DNA of 64,000 nucleotides from Odobenus rosmarus divergens (Eukaryota; Chordata; Mammalia; Carnivora; Odobenidae), in NCBI RefSeq assembly GCF_000321225.1, contig NW_004450382.1:1410386-1474385 (forward strand). The letters are read 5' to 3'. This document shows positions 54,872 through 64,000 of this stretch, one piece after another. The translations under genes and the position numbers were made by a program. Numbering within the stretch: position 1 is the first letter of the stretch; the number at the start of each line of letters is the position of its first letter. The notes under the pieces were generated by a model. It had not been told where the DNA came from. It worked only from the letters and a program-made list of their open reading frames with translations, and made no database searches.

Positions 54872-56400
54872 TCAGGGAAGATGGTGGAGTAAGAGGACCC
54901 TAAGCTCACTTTGTCCCACAGATATAATTAGATAAAAGCCCCATCAGTGTGAATAACCAAGAAAATCACTCGAGGACTGACAGAACAAACTCTCCACAGC
55001 TAAGTGTAGAGAAGAGGCCACATCAAAGAGGGTAGGAATCATCAAAAACTAATGATGTAATGTATGGTGATTAACATAACAATAAAAAATCATTTAAAAA
55101 AAAAAAGAGGGTAGGAAGGGTGGAGATGTGGTGGGGAACTAAATGGACCTGTGGGACTGTAGCAGGAAGGAGGGCCACTGCAGGCAGAGAGGGGAGAGAA
55201 ACAGACCCTCACATCAGGGAGTCTGCATGGGGAAGATGAATCTCCATAACATTTGATTTTGAAAACCAGAGGGGTCGAATTTCACAAGTTGTTATAATCA
55301 GTGGGGCTTAAGACCTAGAACTTTAAAAATAGGCAGGCTCATGAGAGAGCAGGGAGGGCCAGAAGAAACAGAGTCCCTGCCCTTAAAGAATCAGCTCAAC
55401 AGCCCCATGGCAATACAGCATAGAAGCAGCCCTTTGAAAAAAGCCTGGAGTATACATAAAGGAGATTTGTTTACTAATTGCAGAGTGTGTGCTGGAAGGG
55501 CAGGGATCTTTGGGTGACTTCTCCAGGAACAGAAGAGCTGGAAAGCACCACTTCCCTCTCCGGCCCCTCAGCCTAGACACACACACACCTGCAGGAACCA
55601 ACCCAACTTACTAACAGCATGCCCCACCCCGAGTTCTCCTGTGGACACACCCCCTCCAGCCAGGCCTGAGCTCCAGGTCCCCTCCTAGTGACACCATCAA
55701 GCATAATAACATTCACATTATAGGGATCTCAGAAGGAGAAGAGAGAGAAAAGGGGGCAGAAAATGTGTTTGAAGGAATAATAGCTGAAAACTTCCCAAAT
55801 CTGGGGAAGGAAACAGAAATCCAGATCCAGGACTCAGAGAGAACCCCTAACAAAATCAACTGAAGGAGGTCCACACCAAGAAATATAGTAATTAAAATGT
55901 CAAAAAGTACTGATAAAGAGACAATTTTAGGAGCTGAGATGTCCTTCAACAAATGAATGGATAAAGAAGATGTCGTTTATATGTACAATGGAATATTACT
56001 GAGCCATCAGAAGCGATGAATACCCACCATTTGCATCGACATGGATGGAACTGGAGGGGATTATGCTAAGTGAAGTAAGTCAAGCAGAGAAAGACAATTA
56101 TATGGTTTCACTCATATGTGGAACATAAGGAATAGCAAGGAGGACCACAGGGGAAGGGAGGAAAAACTGAATGGGAAGAAATCAGAGAGGGAGACAAACC
56201 ATGAGAGACTCTGGACTCCGGGAACCAAACAGGATTACAGAAGGGAGGGGGTGGGGGCATGGGGTAACTGGGTTATGGGTATTAAGGAGGGCACGTGTGG
56301 TGATGAGCACTGGGTATTATATGCAACTAATGAATCGTTGATCACTACATCAAAAACTAATGATGTACTATATGTTGGCTAATTGAACTTAATAAAAAAA
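54872..56400 (+). mobile_element. L1 with both ends but deleted middle
   Basis: Starts with a 5' UTR ('gggaagatggtggagtaaga', 'ggaccctaagctcacttt'), GC-richer than its surroundings. Continues into ORF1-region text (55720-55930, homologous to 36890-37080), then jumps to the 3' side ('gagatgtccttcaacaaatg', 'ggatggaactggaggggatt') and ends with AATAAA-containing tail 56340-56400. All of ORF2 except its very end is absent. Confidence 0.75.
55039..55103 (+). mobile_element. 65-bp L1 3'-tail insertion
   Basis: Only L1 tail sequence ('catcaaaaactaatgatgta', AATAAAAAA and poly-A). Perfect 14-bp TSD aaagagggtaggaa (55025-55038 and 55104-55117). It lies within the 5' UTR of the 54872 element. Confidence 0.9.
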
Positions 56401-56404
56401 CAGG

Positions 56405-56795
56405 TTTCGTTGGCTAAAATCAATACATCAACAGGGCTGCATTCCTTTCTGGAAGCATTAGAGGAGAATCTCTATTCTTAGCTTGTCCAGTTTGTAGAGG
56501 CTGCTGATATTCCTTGCCTTACAGCTTACTTCCTCCTTCTTTGGAACCAGCAGCATTGCATCGCTCTGACCTTTCTTCCATTGTCACATCTCCCTCTTTA
56601 TTCTCATCTGCTTCACTCTTTACTTTGAAGGACCTTTGTGATTACATTGGGCCCACCTGGGTAATCTCCCCATTTCTAAGTCATTAGTTTAATTACAGAG
56701 TCCCTTGTGTGCCATGTAAGGCATATTCACAGGTCAGGGATTAGGAAATGGACATTATGGGAGGGGAGCTTTGTTTTGCCTACTACGACATTCAT
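56405..56795 (-). repeat. Old LTR-like element (MaLR/MLT1-like)
   Basis: 'tggctaaaatcaatacatca', 'gaggagaatctctattctta', 'gacctttgtgattacattgg', 'gcccacctgggtaatctccc', 'catattcacaggtcaggg', 'attaggaaatggacattatg' in order. Matches text I associate with ERVL-MaLR LTRs in antisense. No internal coding sequence is present. Family uncertain. Confidence 0.5.
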
Positions 56796-57065
56796 CGCTA
56801 TACTTCTTGGTCTTTGATGTCTTGGATAGCACCTACTTTCACCTCTAATTCATTCCACTTCAGCCACCCACTGCCATATCCATAACTTTTCCTCTGAAAT
56901 CTTAAAATTTTAATAATCATGCTTTCTAGCTATTACCTCTCTCCCTCTTGTCTTTTATATTGCTCCCTCCCACTGTATCTCTTGTATACTTGGTTAGAGA
57001 CACAGGGTTGCGGGCGAAAGGATGGACTTTCTGAAAGAAGAGATGCCTATGGAGAATTTTGAAAA
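56796..57065. other. No feature seen
   Basis: Pyrimidine-rich unassigned DNA. Confidence 0.3.
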
Positions 57066-57150
57066 GTTGCTTTGGGTTTGATCCAAACTGTCCTACTTAC
57101 AGATTATGTAGGAAAGTCACTTCCTAAGTGAAGTTAAGGAGTTAACTTCT

Positions 57151-57333
57151 CAGGGCACCTGGGTGGCTCAGTTGGTTGGGCGTCTGCCTTTGGCTCAGGT
57201 CATGATCCCAGGGTCCTGGGATCGAGCCCTGCATCAGGCTCCCTGCCTAGCGGGGAGCCTGCTTCTCCCTCTGCCACTCCCCTTGCTTGTGTGTTCTCTC
57301 TGTCAAATAAATAAATAAAATCTTTAAAAAAAA
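57151..57333 (+). mobile_element. CAN-SINE, first of a same-site pair
   Basis: Sense copy between gttaacttct at 57141-57150 and 57334-57343. Tail 'tctgtcaaataaataaataa'. Confidence 0.95.
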
Positions 57334-57343
57334 GTTAACTTCT

Positions 57344-57522
57344 GGGGTGCCTGGGTGGCTCAGTCGGTTAAGCGACTGCCTTCGGCTCAGGTCATGATCC
57401 CAGGATCCTGGGATCGAGCCCCGCATCGGGCTCCCTGCTCCGCTCCCACTTCCCCTGCTTGTGTTCCCTCTCTCGCTGTCTCTCTCTCTCTAATAAATAA
57501 AAAAATCTTAAAAAAAAAAAAA
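57344..57522 (+). mobile_element. CAN-SINE, second of a same-site pair
   Basis: Sense copy between gttaacttct at 57334-57343 and 57523-57532. Slightly shorter body ('gctccctgctccgctcccac'). Confidence 0.95.
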
Positions 57523-57784
57523 GTTAACTTCTCTGAACCTCAAGTTATTAATATGAAAAATGACACTAATTACCATGAGGTTGTTGTAAGAAAAAGATAT
57601 AAAAGGTGTCTACCTGAGGGGCACTCAATATACGGGAGCTCTTATTATTTTTTTACCTTATCAAGTGCTCCATTTTATCCCTGTTGTAAGGATGTGCTGT
57701 CCTATTAAGAAATATGGCTTCCTGAGAAAATACTGGATAAATCAGATGATAACATGATTTTATAATCATTCCTTTAGAGTCCCA

Positions 57785-57930
57785 GTGTTTGGTATATTTT
57801 ACTTTGTATCAGAACCACCTGATAGACTTATTTAAAATGCAGATTATAGGCCATTGGCCAAGAGACTGTATGTGGAATGGAGCTTAGAAATAAGCATTTT
57901 GATAAGCACCACATTCTTGAAACTCAGAGT
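57785..57930 (+). repeat. MER5A-like hAT-Charlie relic
   Basis: 'tgtatcagaaccacctgata', 'gacttatttaaaatgcagat', 'agaaataagcattttgataa', 'actcagagtatggttttcag'. Same orientation as the copy at 8485. Confidence 0.6.
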
Positions 57931-58329
57931 ATGGTTTTCAGCAAAACAGCCTATTTGGGGACTTGGATGTGGTCATTGTATTTTCTTAAATTAAGTATTC
58001 TGATTTTTTTTTTATCCTATTCAAAGAAATTGTTAGCTGAAGGTGGGGAAAGTATAGTAAATTTTAGTAATAGATATGAAGAAGCTAAAATGAGACTGAT
58101 CTTAAGGTAGAGTAAATCTGGCTGAACAAGAATAGAGCTGCCTTATTTGAGACCCAGGGTAGAATATAGTTGATGGGCAGCATGCCAGTTCTTTAACAAG
58201 GGCTTGAGTTTTATTCTACTTTTGAATGGCCATCTATCATCCAGAGTTCCCTCTAGCCTGCTTTCCCTAATGTCCTTCTTTTCCCCTTTACTTTAACATT
58301 TTTTTCTTCTGTATCTACAAGATGAAGAA
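57931..58329. other. No feature seen
   Basis: Unassigned. The forward frame 57877-58110 overlaps the hAT relic and looks accidental. Confidence 0.3.
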
Positions 58330-58475
58330 GAAACAGTGCTAGACTGCTGACTAAGTTCACATTCTGGCTCTGCTCTTTACTAACTGACCCCGGGAAAGTT
58401 CTTTAATCTCTATAAACTTAAAGTATTTTATTTCTAAGATGAAATGAAAAATAACAGTGCAAGTATTTATTATAG
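58330..58475 (+). repeat. MIR SINE relic
   Basis: 'agactgctgactaagttcac', 'attctggctctgctctttac', 'taactgaccccgggaaagtt', 'ctttaatctctataaactta'. Good MIR order. Confidence 0.65.
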
Positions 58476-58699
58476 AAGTCCCCTTCTTTTATTTCTGCCT
58501 TTCTTTCCCCCCTCTCTTTCCTTTTCTATATACTTCCTAACCTCTTCCCAACCTGTAGTTGTGGGTCACAGCCATCAGTTTAGTCTCCCGCTTGACATGT
58601 CGTATATTCCTTGATTGTAGGAAAATAAAAGAAGCCCATATTTAGACGAAATCTTGGAGTTTGTCTATACGAACTCTATCAGCATCACTGCTACTACTA
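58476..58699. other. No feature seen
   Basis: Unassigned, CT-rich near 58490-58530. Confidence 0.3.
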
Positions 58700-58825
58700 A
58701 ATTTTGTGCTCCATAAGAGTATTAGTTGTTTCTGTCTTTTTTACAGTTACATTCCCATGGTGGCTGGCACAGATTAGGCAGTCAGTAATGTAATTTAAAT
58801 GAATGAATGAATGAATGAAAAAATG
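58700..58825 (+). repeat. L2 3' tail with TGAA array
   Basis: 'tgctccataagagtattagt', 'ggctggcacagattaggcag', then four 'gaat' units: the L2 3' end with its short tandem tail. Confidence 0.6.
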
Positions 58826-58869
58826 AACCTTATCATATGATTCAAAAATCTTTATAGTTGTCTCCCCTT

Positions 58870-58985
58870 CAACTATTAGACGCTGAGATCAATGTTAGGG
58901 ATTATACCTTACTCATTACTATATTTTTAATACTTTCCATGGGATCTTTGGGATCTTGCATACAAGTGAATGATTAAAATGAATA
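58870..58985 (+). repeat. L2 3' tail
   Basis: 'tagggattataccttactca', 'catgggatctttgggatctt', 'gtgaatgattaaaatgaata'. Second L2 end in tandem with the first. Confidence 0.4.
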
Positions 58986-59289
58986 AAATAGGTGGTCGTA
59001 TTTTCTTTATTATCTCCAATGACAGGGAACTTTTTATCTTTAAAGGTAATCAAATAAAAGGCAACCAACTATTTCATTCATTTAGTCTACATTTCAAATG
59101 GTGTTATAGTGATCCATGAATGTCTGAGTGAAATATTATGAGGTTTATCATTGTCTTCTTACAATTTCAAGACTCCTAGTCCTCTCCTTGTACCTCAGAG
59201 TTGATCATGGTAAGTTCCACAGGTTATGTAGAAGACAACTGAAAGTAAATAAAAAGTCAGTGTAGCAATTGATCATAAGCCAAAAACTG
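58986..59289. other. No feature seen
   Basis: Unassigned AT-rich DNA. Confidence 0.3.
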
Positions 59290-60300
59290 AGATCACTTTG
59301 ACTGCTGTGTGGAGAATAGACTGAAGAAGGAGTAGAAAGGTAGAGCAGGTACACCTGTTAGGAAGCTAGTAAAATAATCCAGGCTTGGACCAGGGTTGAA
59401 ATAGTGGAAATGTGGAGAAATTGTTTTGGAAGTATCTTGTAAGTAAGGCAAGTATAATTTCCTGATGGATTGGATATAGGATATGGAATCAAGGATGACT
59501 GCAAGGTTTTGGGTCTGAGCAATCGAAAGGATGAAGTTTGCCATCAATTGAGATGGGAAAGGCTACAGGCAAAACAGGTTCTGGACTTGTTAAGTTTGAG
59601 ATGTTTATCAAGACCTCCAAGTGCTTATGTAAACCTCCAAGTAGGGAGTTGGATGTATGAGTCTGGTTTTTGGAAGAGAGATTTTTATCTGAGATATAAA
59701 TTTGAGAGTCATTGGCATAAAGATGTTATTTAAAGCAAAGGCACTAATTGAAATAACTAAGGGAGTTAATTAAGTAGAAGTAAAGAAAAGGATCAAGAAC
59801 TGAGCCCTGGGGCATTCTGACATTGAGAAATGGGAAGAGGAAGAGGAACCAGCAAAGAAAACTAAAAAGGGGGGCGTCCAATAAGATAAAATGAAAACCA
59901 AGACTGTGTATTGTCCTAGAAGCCAATGAAGAAAGTATCAAAGATACAGGAGTTGTTATTGTGTCAAATATAAGATAAGGACTGAGAAATGCTGATTGAA
60001 TTTAGCAGTATGGAGGTCATTGGTGACTTGGATGAAACCATTTTCCCTGGAAAGGTAGGGGCACCTGATTGGAATGGGTTCAGAAAGAATGGGAGGAAAC
60101 AAATTAGAAACTATGGACAACTCTAGTCTTGCTCTAAAGGGAACAAAGAAATGAGATCATGGGGCAGGAAAAGTGAAGTCAATAGGAGGTGCTTTTGTTT
60201 TTATTTATTTTGGGGTTTTTGTTTTGTTTTATCATTTTAGTGCTTTTGTTCTTAAAGATGGGGAAAATTACATCATGTCTTTATGTTGGTAGGAGTGACT
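59290..60300 (-). pseudogene. L2 reverse-transcriptase relic
   Basis: The best-preserved L2 in the window. The minus frame at 59744-59941 contains MPQGSVLDPFLYFY, the PQGSVLGPLLF block of CR1/L2-clade reverse transcriptases; the YADD-like box normally downstream lies in the shifted, decayed zone near 59650-59740. The minus frame 59293-59547 holds NLAVILDSISYIQSI, the conserved block NLGVILDSSLSLTPHI-like region after the active site. Antisense DNA landmarks are 'actgagccctggggcattct', 'aatccaggcttggaccaggg', 'ggaggtcattggtgacttgg'. L2 died before placental orders split; the copy is inert. Confidence 0.8.
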
Positions 60301-60339
60301 CATCTTTGCTATCCTGAAAGCAAAGTCAAGACAGATTTT

Positions 60340-60500
60340 CCATAACATTACTTGAACCACTGCATCCAGCCATGCCTAAATTTGGAGTCACCCACTTGAA
60401 CTTCCTGGTTAAATGAGCTGACATTCCTTTTTTTGTTTAAGTAGTTTAAGTCAAATGCCACTTTCAGTGAAGAATCCTAAACTACTTTTTCTTCCTGTCT
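60340..60500 (+). repeat. LTR-like fragment
   Basis: 'ccagccatgcctaaatttgg', 'acttcctggttaaatgagct', 'cattcctttttttgtttaag' resemble the 3' part of an ERVL-MaLR type LTR. Low certainty. Confidence 0.35.
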
Positions 60501-60540
60501 TCAAAATGGTCTTCATATTACTTTTAAAGTTAACTTTCCC

Positions 60541-60734
60541 CGGGTTCCTGGGTGGCTCAGTTGGTTGAGCATCCAACTCTTGGTTTCATCTCAGGTTGTG
60601 ATCTCAGGGCCATGAGATCCAGCCCCAGGTCAGGCTCCATGCTCAGCACAGAGTCTGCTTGTCCCTCTCTGTCCCCCCTCTGCTCCTTCCCCACCTCTCT
60701 AAAATAAATAAATAAATAAAATCTTAAAAAAAAT
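60541..60734 (+). mobile_element. CAN-SINE
   Basis: Sense copy, perfect 15-bp TSD aaagttaactttccc (60526-60540 and 60735-60749). Older 'catccaactcttggtttcat' body. Confidence 0.95.
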
Positions 60735-60879
60735 AAAGTTAACTTTCCCTTGGTTTCTAATATAAATTATGATTATATTATTTATCATTTATTATACATT
60801 ATTATACACTTATAGACATGACTAGTCTTGTAAATAAATAATAATTTGCAATTTTACAAATTGAAAATGAAATTATAAT

Positions 60880-61830
60880 AGGGAAACCTGGAAAATTAGC
60901 CTTTAACACTTATTCATGCTGCATCCCAATCACTGTGTCTGCCCTCCTTACAAATATAACCACTGCCCTGATTTGATGGTAATCAATTTCTTGCTTTTCT
61001 TTCTTGTTCCACTTAAGCATATATCTCTAAATACTATAACTTAAAGTTGCATGTTTTTTAACTTTATATAAATGTAATCATGCACTAAGTATAATTTTTA
61101 TCTTATTTTATTCAACATTACATTATGAGATTCATCTATGTTGTTAAATGTTGTAATACTGTAATACTGTTTTAATACTGTAGCGTAATCCACAGTTACA
61201 TGATATAGAACATTTTTGTGTCTCCAAAAATTTATTTCAGGTGGCTTCTTGTGGCAATCCCCAACCTGCTAAGAGGTAACCACTCTCTTAATATATTCCG
61301 CCTTAGAGTAGTTTTCCTGTTCTGTAATATCATATAAGTGAGATTATATATAGTATATATCTGTTTGTGCTGGGCATTATGGTTATGAGATTCATTGTAT
61401 TATTATGTGTATCAGTAGTTCATTCCTTTTTAATGCATAAGTAGTATTTGATTATATGAATATATCACAATTTGTCCACTCTTCTTTGAATAATATTTGA
61501 GTTTTTTCAATTTGTTTGCTGTTGTGACTATAGTTGCTATAAATATTCTTATATAAGACTTTATGTGGGCTTTTTTTTTTTTCATTTCTCTCAGCTAAAT
61601 ACCTAGGGGTGGAATTTTTGTGTCAAAGTGTACCTATATGTAAATGATATGTAATTCTGGAATTCATCAGCTTATTTATGGGATTCTCACTAGCAGTATA
61701 TGGAAGTTCTGGTTGCTCCACTTTTTGGCCAACATTTGGTGGTGTCATTCTTTTTAATTTTAGCCATTTTAATACTTGTGTAATGAATGGTATCTCATTA
61801 TGGGTTTTAATTTATATTTTTTTGGTCTTA
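60880..61830 (-). mobile_element. L1M 3' ends, antisense
   Basis: Two joined pieces. 60880-61210: 'ccctgatttgatggtaatca', 'ataaatgtaatcatgcacta'. 61215-61830: 'cttcttgtggcaatccccaa', 'tatgtgtatcagtagttcat', 'ctaaatacctaggggtggaa'. Old, no frame. Confidence 0.65.
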
Positions 61831-62217
61831 TTTAAATTCATGTGCTATTAATTTTGGGATCAAATGTAGTGTTTCATCTGTTGCATTTAACACCCAGTGC
61901 TCATTATGTCAAGTGCGCTCCTTATTGCCCATCGCTACATTACTGCATCCCCCTACCAACCTCCCCTCCAGCAACCCTGTTTGTTCTCTATAGTTAAGAG
62001 TCTCTTATGGTTTGTCTTCTCTGTTTTTATCCAATTTATTTTTCCTTCCATTCCCCTATGTTCATCAGTTCTGTTTCTGAAATTCCACATGAGTGAAATC
62101 ATATGGTATTTCTTTCTAAACTGACTGACTTACTTTGCTTAGCATGATACCCTGTAGTTCCATCCATATTGTTGCAAATGGCAAGATTTCATTCTTTTTG
62201 ATGGCTGAATAATATTC

Positions 62218-62236
62218 CATTATATATATATATACC
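62218..62236. repeat. Short TA array in L1
   Basis: Expanded from the L1 'attccattgtatatatacca' motif. Confidence 0.8.
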
Positions 62237-63470
62237 ACATCTTCTTTATCTATTCATCCATTGATGGACATCTGGGCTCTTTCCATAGTTTGGCTATTGT
62301 GGACATTGCTGCTATAAACTTTGGGGTTCATTTGCCCCTTCGAATCAGTATTTTTGTATCCTTTGGATAAATACCTAGTGGTACCATATGTTGCATCATA
62401 GGGTAGTTCTATTTTTAACTTTTTGAGGAACATCCATACTGTTTTCCAGAGTGGCTGCACCAGCTTGCATTCCCACCGATAGTCCCCTTTCTCTCCATCC
62501 TCACCAACATCCGTTGTTTCCTGTGTTGTTAATTTTATTTATTTATTTATTTTTCTATATTGTTAATTGTAGCCATTCTAACAGGTGTGAGGTGGTATCT
62601 CATTGTAGTTTTGATTTGCATTTCCCTGATGATGAGTGATGTTGAGCATTTTTTCATGTGTCTGCTAGACATTTCTATGTCTTCTTTGGAGAAATGTCTG
62701 TTCATGTCTTCTGCCCATTTCTTAACTGGATTATTTATTTTTTGGGTCTTGAATTTGATAAGTTCTTTATAGATTTTGGATACTAGCCCTTTATCTGAAT
62801 GTCATTTGCAAATATCTTTTCCCATTCCATTAGTTGCCTTTTAGTTTTGTTGATTGCTTGCTTCACTGTGCAGAAGCTTTTTATCTTGGTCGAGTCCCAG
62901 TAGTTCATTTTTGCTTTTGTTTCCCTTGCCTCTGGAGACATGTCTAGTAAGAAGTTGCTGTGGCTGATGTCAAAGAGGCTGCTGCCTGTGTTCTTCTCTA
63001 GGATTTTGATGGTTTCCTGTCTCACATTTAGGTCTTTCATCCATTTTGAACTTACTTTTGTGTTTGGAGTAAGAATATGGTCCAGTTTCATTCTTTTGCA
63101 TGTTGCTATCCAATTTTCCCAACACAGTTTGTTGAAGAGACTGTCTTTTTTTCCATTGGATATTCTTTCCTGCTTTGTCAAAGATTAGTTGACCATAGGG
63201 TTCAGGGTCCATTTCTGGGTTCTCTCTTCTGTTCCATTAATCTGTGTGTATGTTTTTGTGCCAGTACCATACTATCTTGATGATTACAGCTTTATAATGC
63301 AGCTTGAAGTATGGAATTGTGATGCTTCCAACTTTGGTTTTCTTTTTCAACACTACTTTGGCTATTTGGAGTCTTTTCTGGTTCCATACAACGTTTAGAA
63401 TTGTTTGATCAGCTCTATGAAAAATGCTGGTGTTACTTTGATAGGGATTGCATTAAATCTGTAGAATGCT

Positions 63471-63520
63471 TTGGGTAGTATAGTATTAACACTATTTGGG
63501 TAGTATAGTATTAACAGTAT
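63471..63520. repeat. 25-bp tandem duplication in L1
   Basis: 63471-63495 and 63496-63520 are the same 25 bases with one C/G difference. Other L1 copies have this unit once. Confidence 0.9.
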
Positions 63521-63654
63521 TTATTCTTCCAATCCATGGACATGGAATGTTCTTCCATTTCTTTGTGTCTTCCTCAATTTATTTCATAAGCATTCTATAG
63601 TTTTCAGAGTACAGATCCTTTACCTCTGTAACCTACCTTGGTTAGGTTTTCTCA

Positions 63655-64000
63655 CCAACAGAAAAGACGGGAAGGTATCACAACCAGGAACTTGCTCAAA
63701 GCAGATATAAGCAATATATCTGATGAAGAATTTAGATCAACAGTTATAAGACTACTAGCTGGACTTGAAAATAGCATAGACAAGAGCAGAGAAACCCTTG
63801 CTACAGAGATAAAAGACCTAGAAACTAGTCAGGGTCAGGATGAAATAAAAAATGCTATAACTGAGATGCAGAACAGACTGGATATAATCACTACGAGGGT
63901 TGAAAAAGCAGAGAAGAGGATAGGTGATATAGAAGATAAAATTATGGAAAATAATGAATCTGAAGAGAAGAGGGAAAGAAAACTATTAGATCACAAAGGT
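63655..64000 (+). mobile_element. L1 ORF1 segment, plus strand (inverted 5' part)
   Basis: 'gagacccttgctacagagat'-like ORF1 text in sense orientation ('aagactactagctggacttg', 'gagatgcagaacagactgga', 'ataggtgatatagaagataa'), encoding the coiled-coil part of ORF1. It runs off the window edge. Joined directly to antisense ORF2 at about 63650. Confidence 0.8.

Larger units (their letters stand above)
57070..57650 (+). repeat. MIR SINE relic split by two CAN-SINEs
   Basis: 'tcctacttacagattatgta', 'aagtcacttcctaa' to the left, 'taacttctctgaacctcaag', 'taattaccatgaggttgttg', 'ggcactcaatatacgggagc' to the right. Together they give a full MIR. Confidence 0.7.
61815..63650 (-). mobile_element. L1, 3' UTR and ORF2, antisense (3' part of inverted L1)
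   Basis: 3' UTR from about 61815 ('acccagtgctcattatgtca', 'ttccacatgagtgaaatcat'), ORF2 C-terminal region 62250-63400, ending at 'ttggttaggtttt'. ORF2 remnants 62783-63181 and 62970-63212 carry [20 protein letters not shown] text typical of L1 ORF2. Stops break it. Confidence 0.85.

Noticed and set aside
56405..56795. Intact endogenous retrovirus
   Set aside because: Only LTR-like text is seen. There is no gag, pol or env coding sequence in the window.
57141..57532. CRISPR-like direct repeats with spacers
   Set aside because: The three short repeats are target-site duplications around SINEs in a mammalian genome.

Overview
The window is ordinary nuclear DNA of an arctoid (caniform) carnivore. 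The evidence is about fifty copies of the carnivore-specific tRNA-Lys-derived SINE (CAN-SINE). Their head reads gcgcctgggtggctcag and their tail reads caaataaataaataaaatc followed by A. The body form is the one I associate with bears and pinnipeds, not the dog, cat or mustelid forms; I cannot resolve the species. The DNA is AT-rich, with many L1 fragments, old L2, MIR and hAT-Charlie relics, microsatellites and one assembly gap (48900-49105).

I see no functional host exon, RNA gene, CpG island or CRISPR. All long open frames fall in L1, in L2, in SINEs or in one processed pseudogene. The window is best read as intergenic or deep intronic. The only host-gene-derived sequence is a dead retrocopy of RPL15 (28547-29895) lying inside an L1 3' UTR.

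Layout: 1-10 kb is mostly old L2/MIR/hAT DNA with scattered SINEs. 10-18 kb is minus-strand L1 of several ages nested in one another. 18.0-20.7 kb is repeat-poor. 21.5-34.1 kb is a minus-strand L1 stack with MER20 and the RPL15 copy. 34.1-35.6 kb is older DNA. 36.5-46.5 kb is a plus-strand L1 block including a decayed ORF1+ORF2 element. 46.5-52.4 kb is one ancient, nearly complete minus-strand L1 that hosts many later insertions. 52.6-56.4 kb is plus-strand L1, including a copy with 5' and 3' ends but no middle. 56.4-60.5 kb is LTR-like, MIR, hAT and L2 fossil DNA. 60.9-64.0 kb is minus-strand L1 whose 5' part turns round at about 63650.

The value of the window is as a record of layered retrotransposition. 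Target-site duplications (TSDs) give the insertion order in many places: two SINEs placed successively in the same site, SINEs inside SINEs, two L1 insertions of only 56 and 65 bp, and a probable twin-primed L1 inversion. I found no new biological system. Repeat family names are from memory of consensus sequences; no database search was run, and edges without a TSD are approximate.
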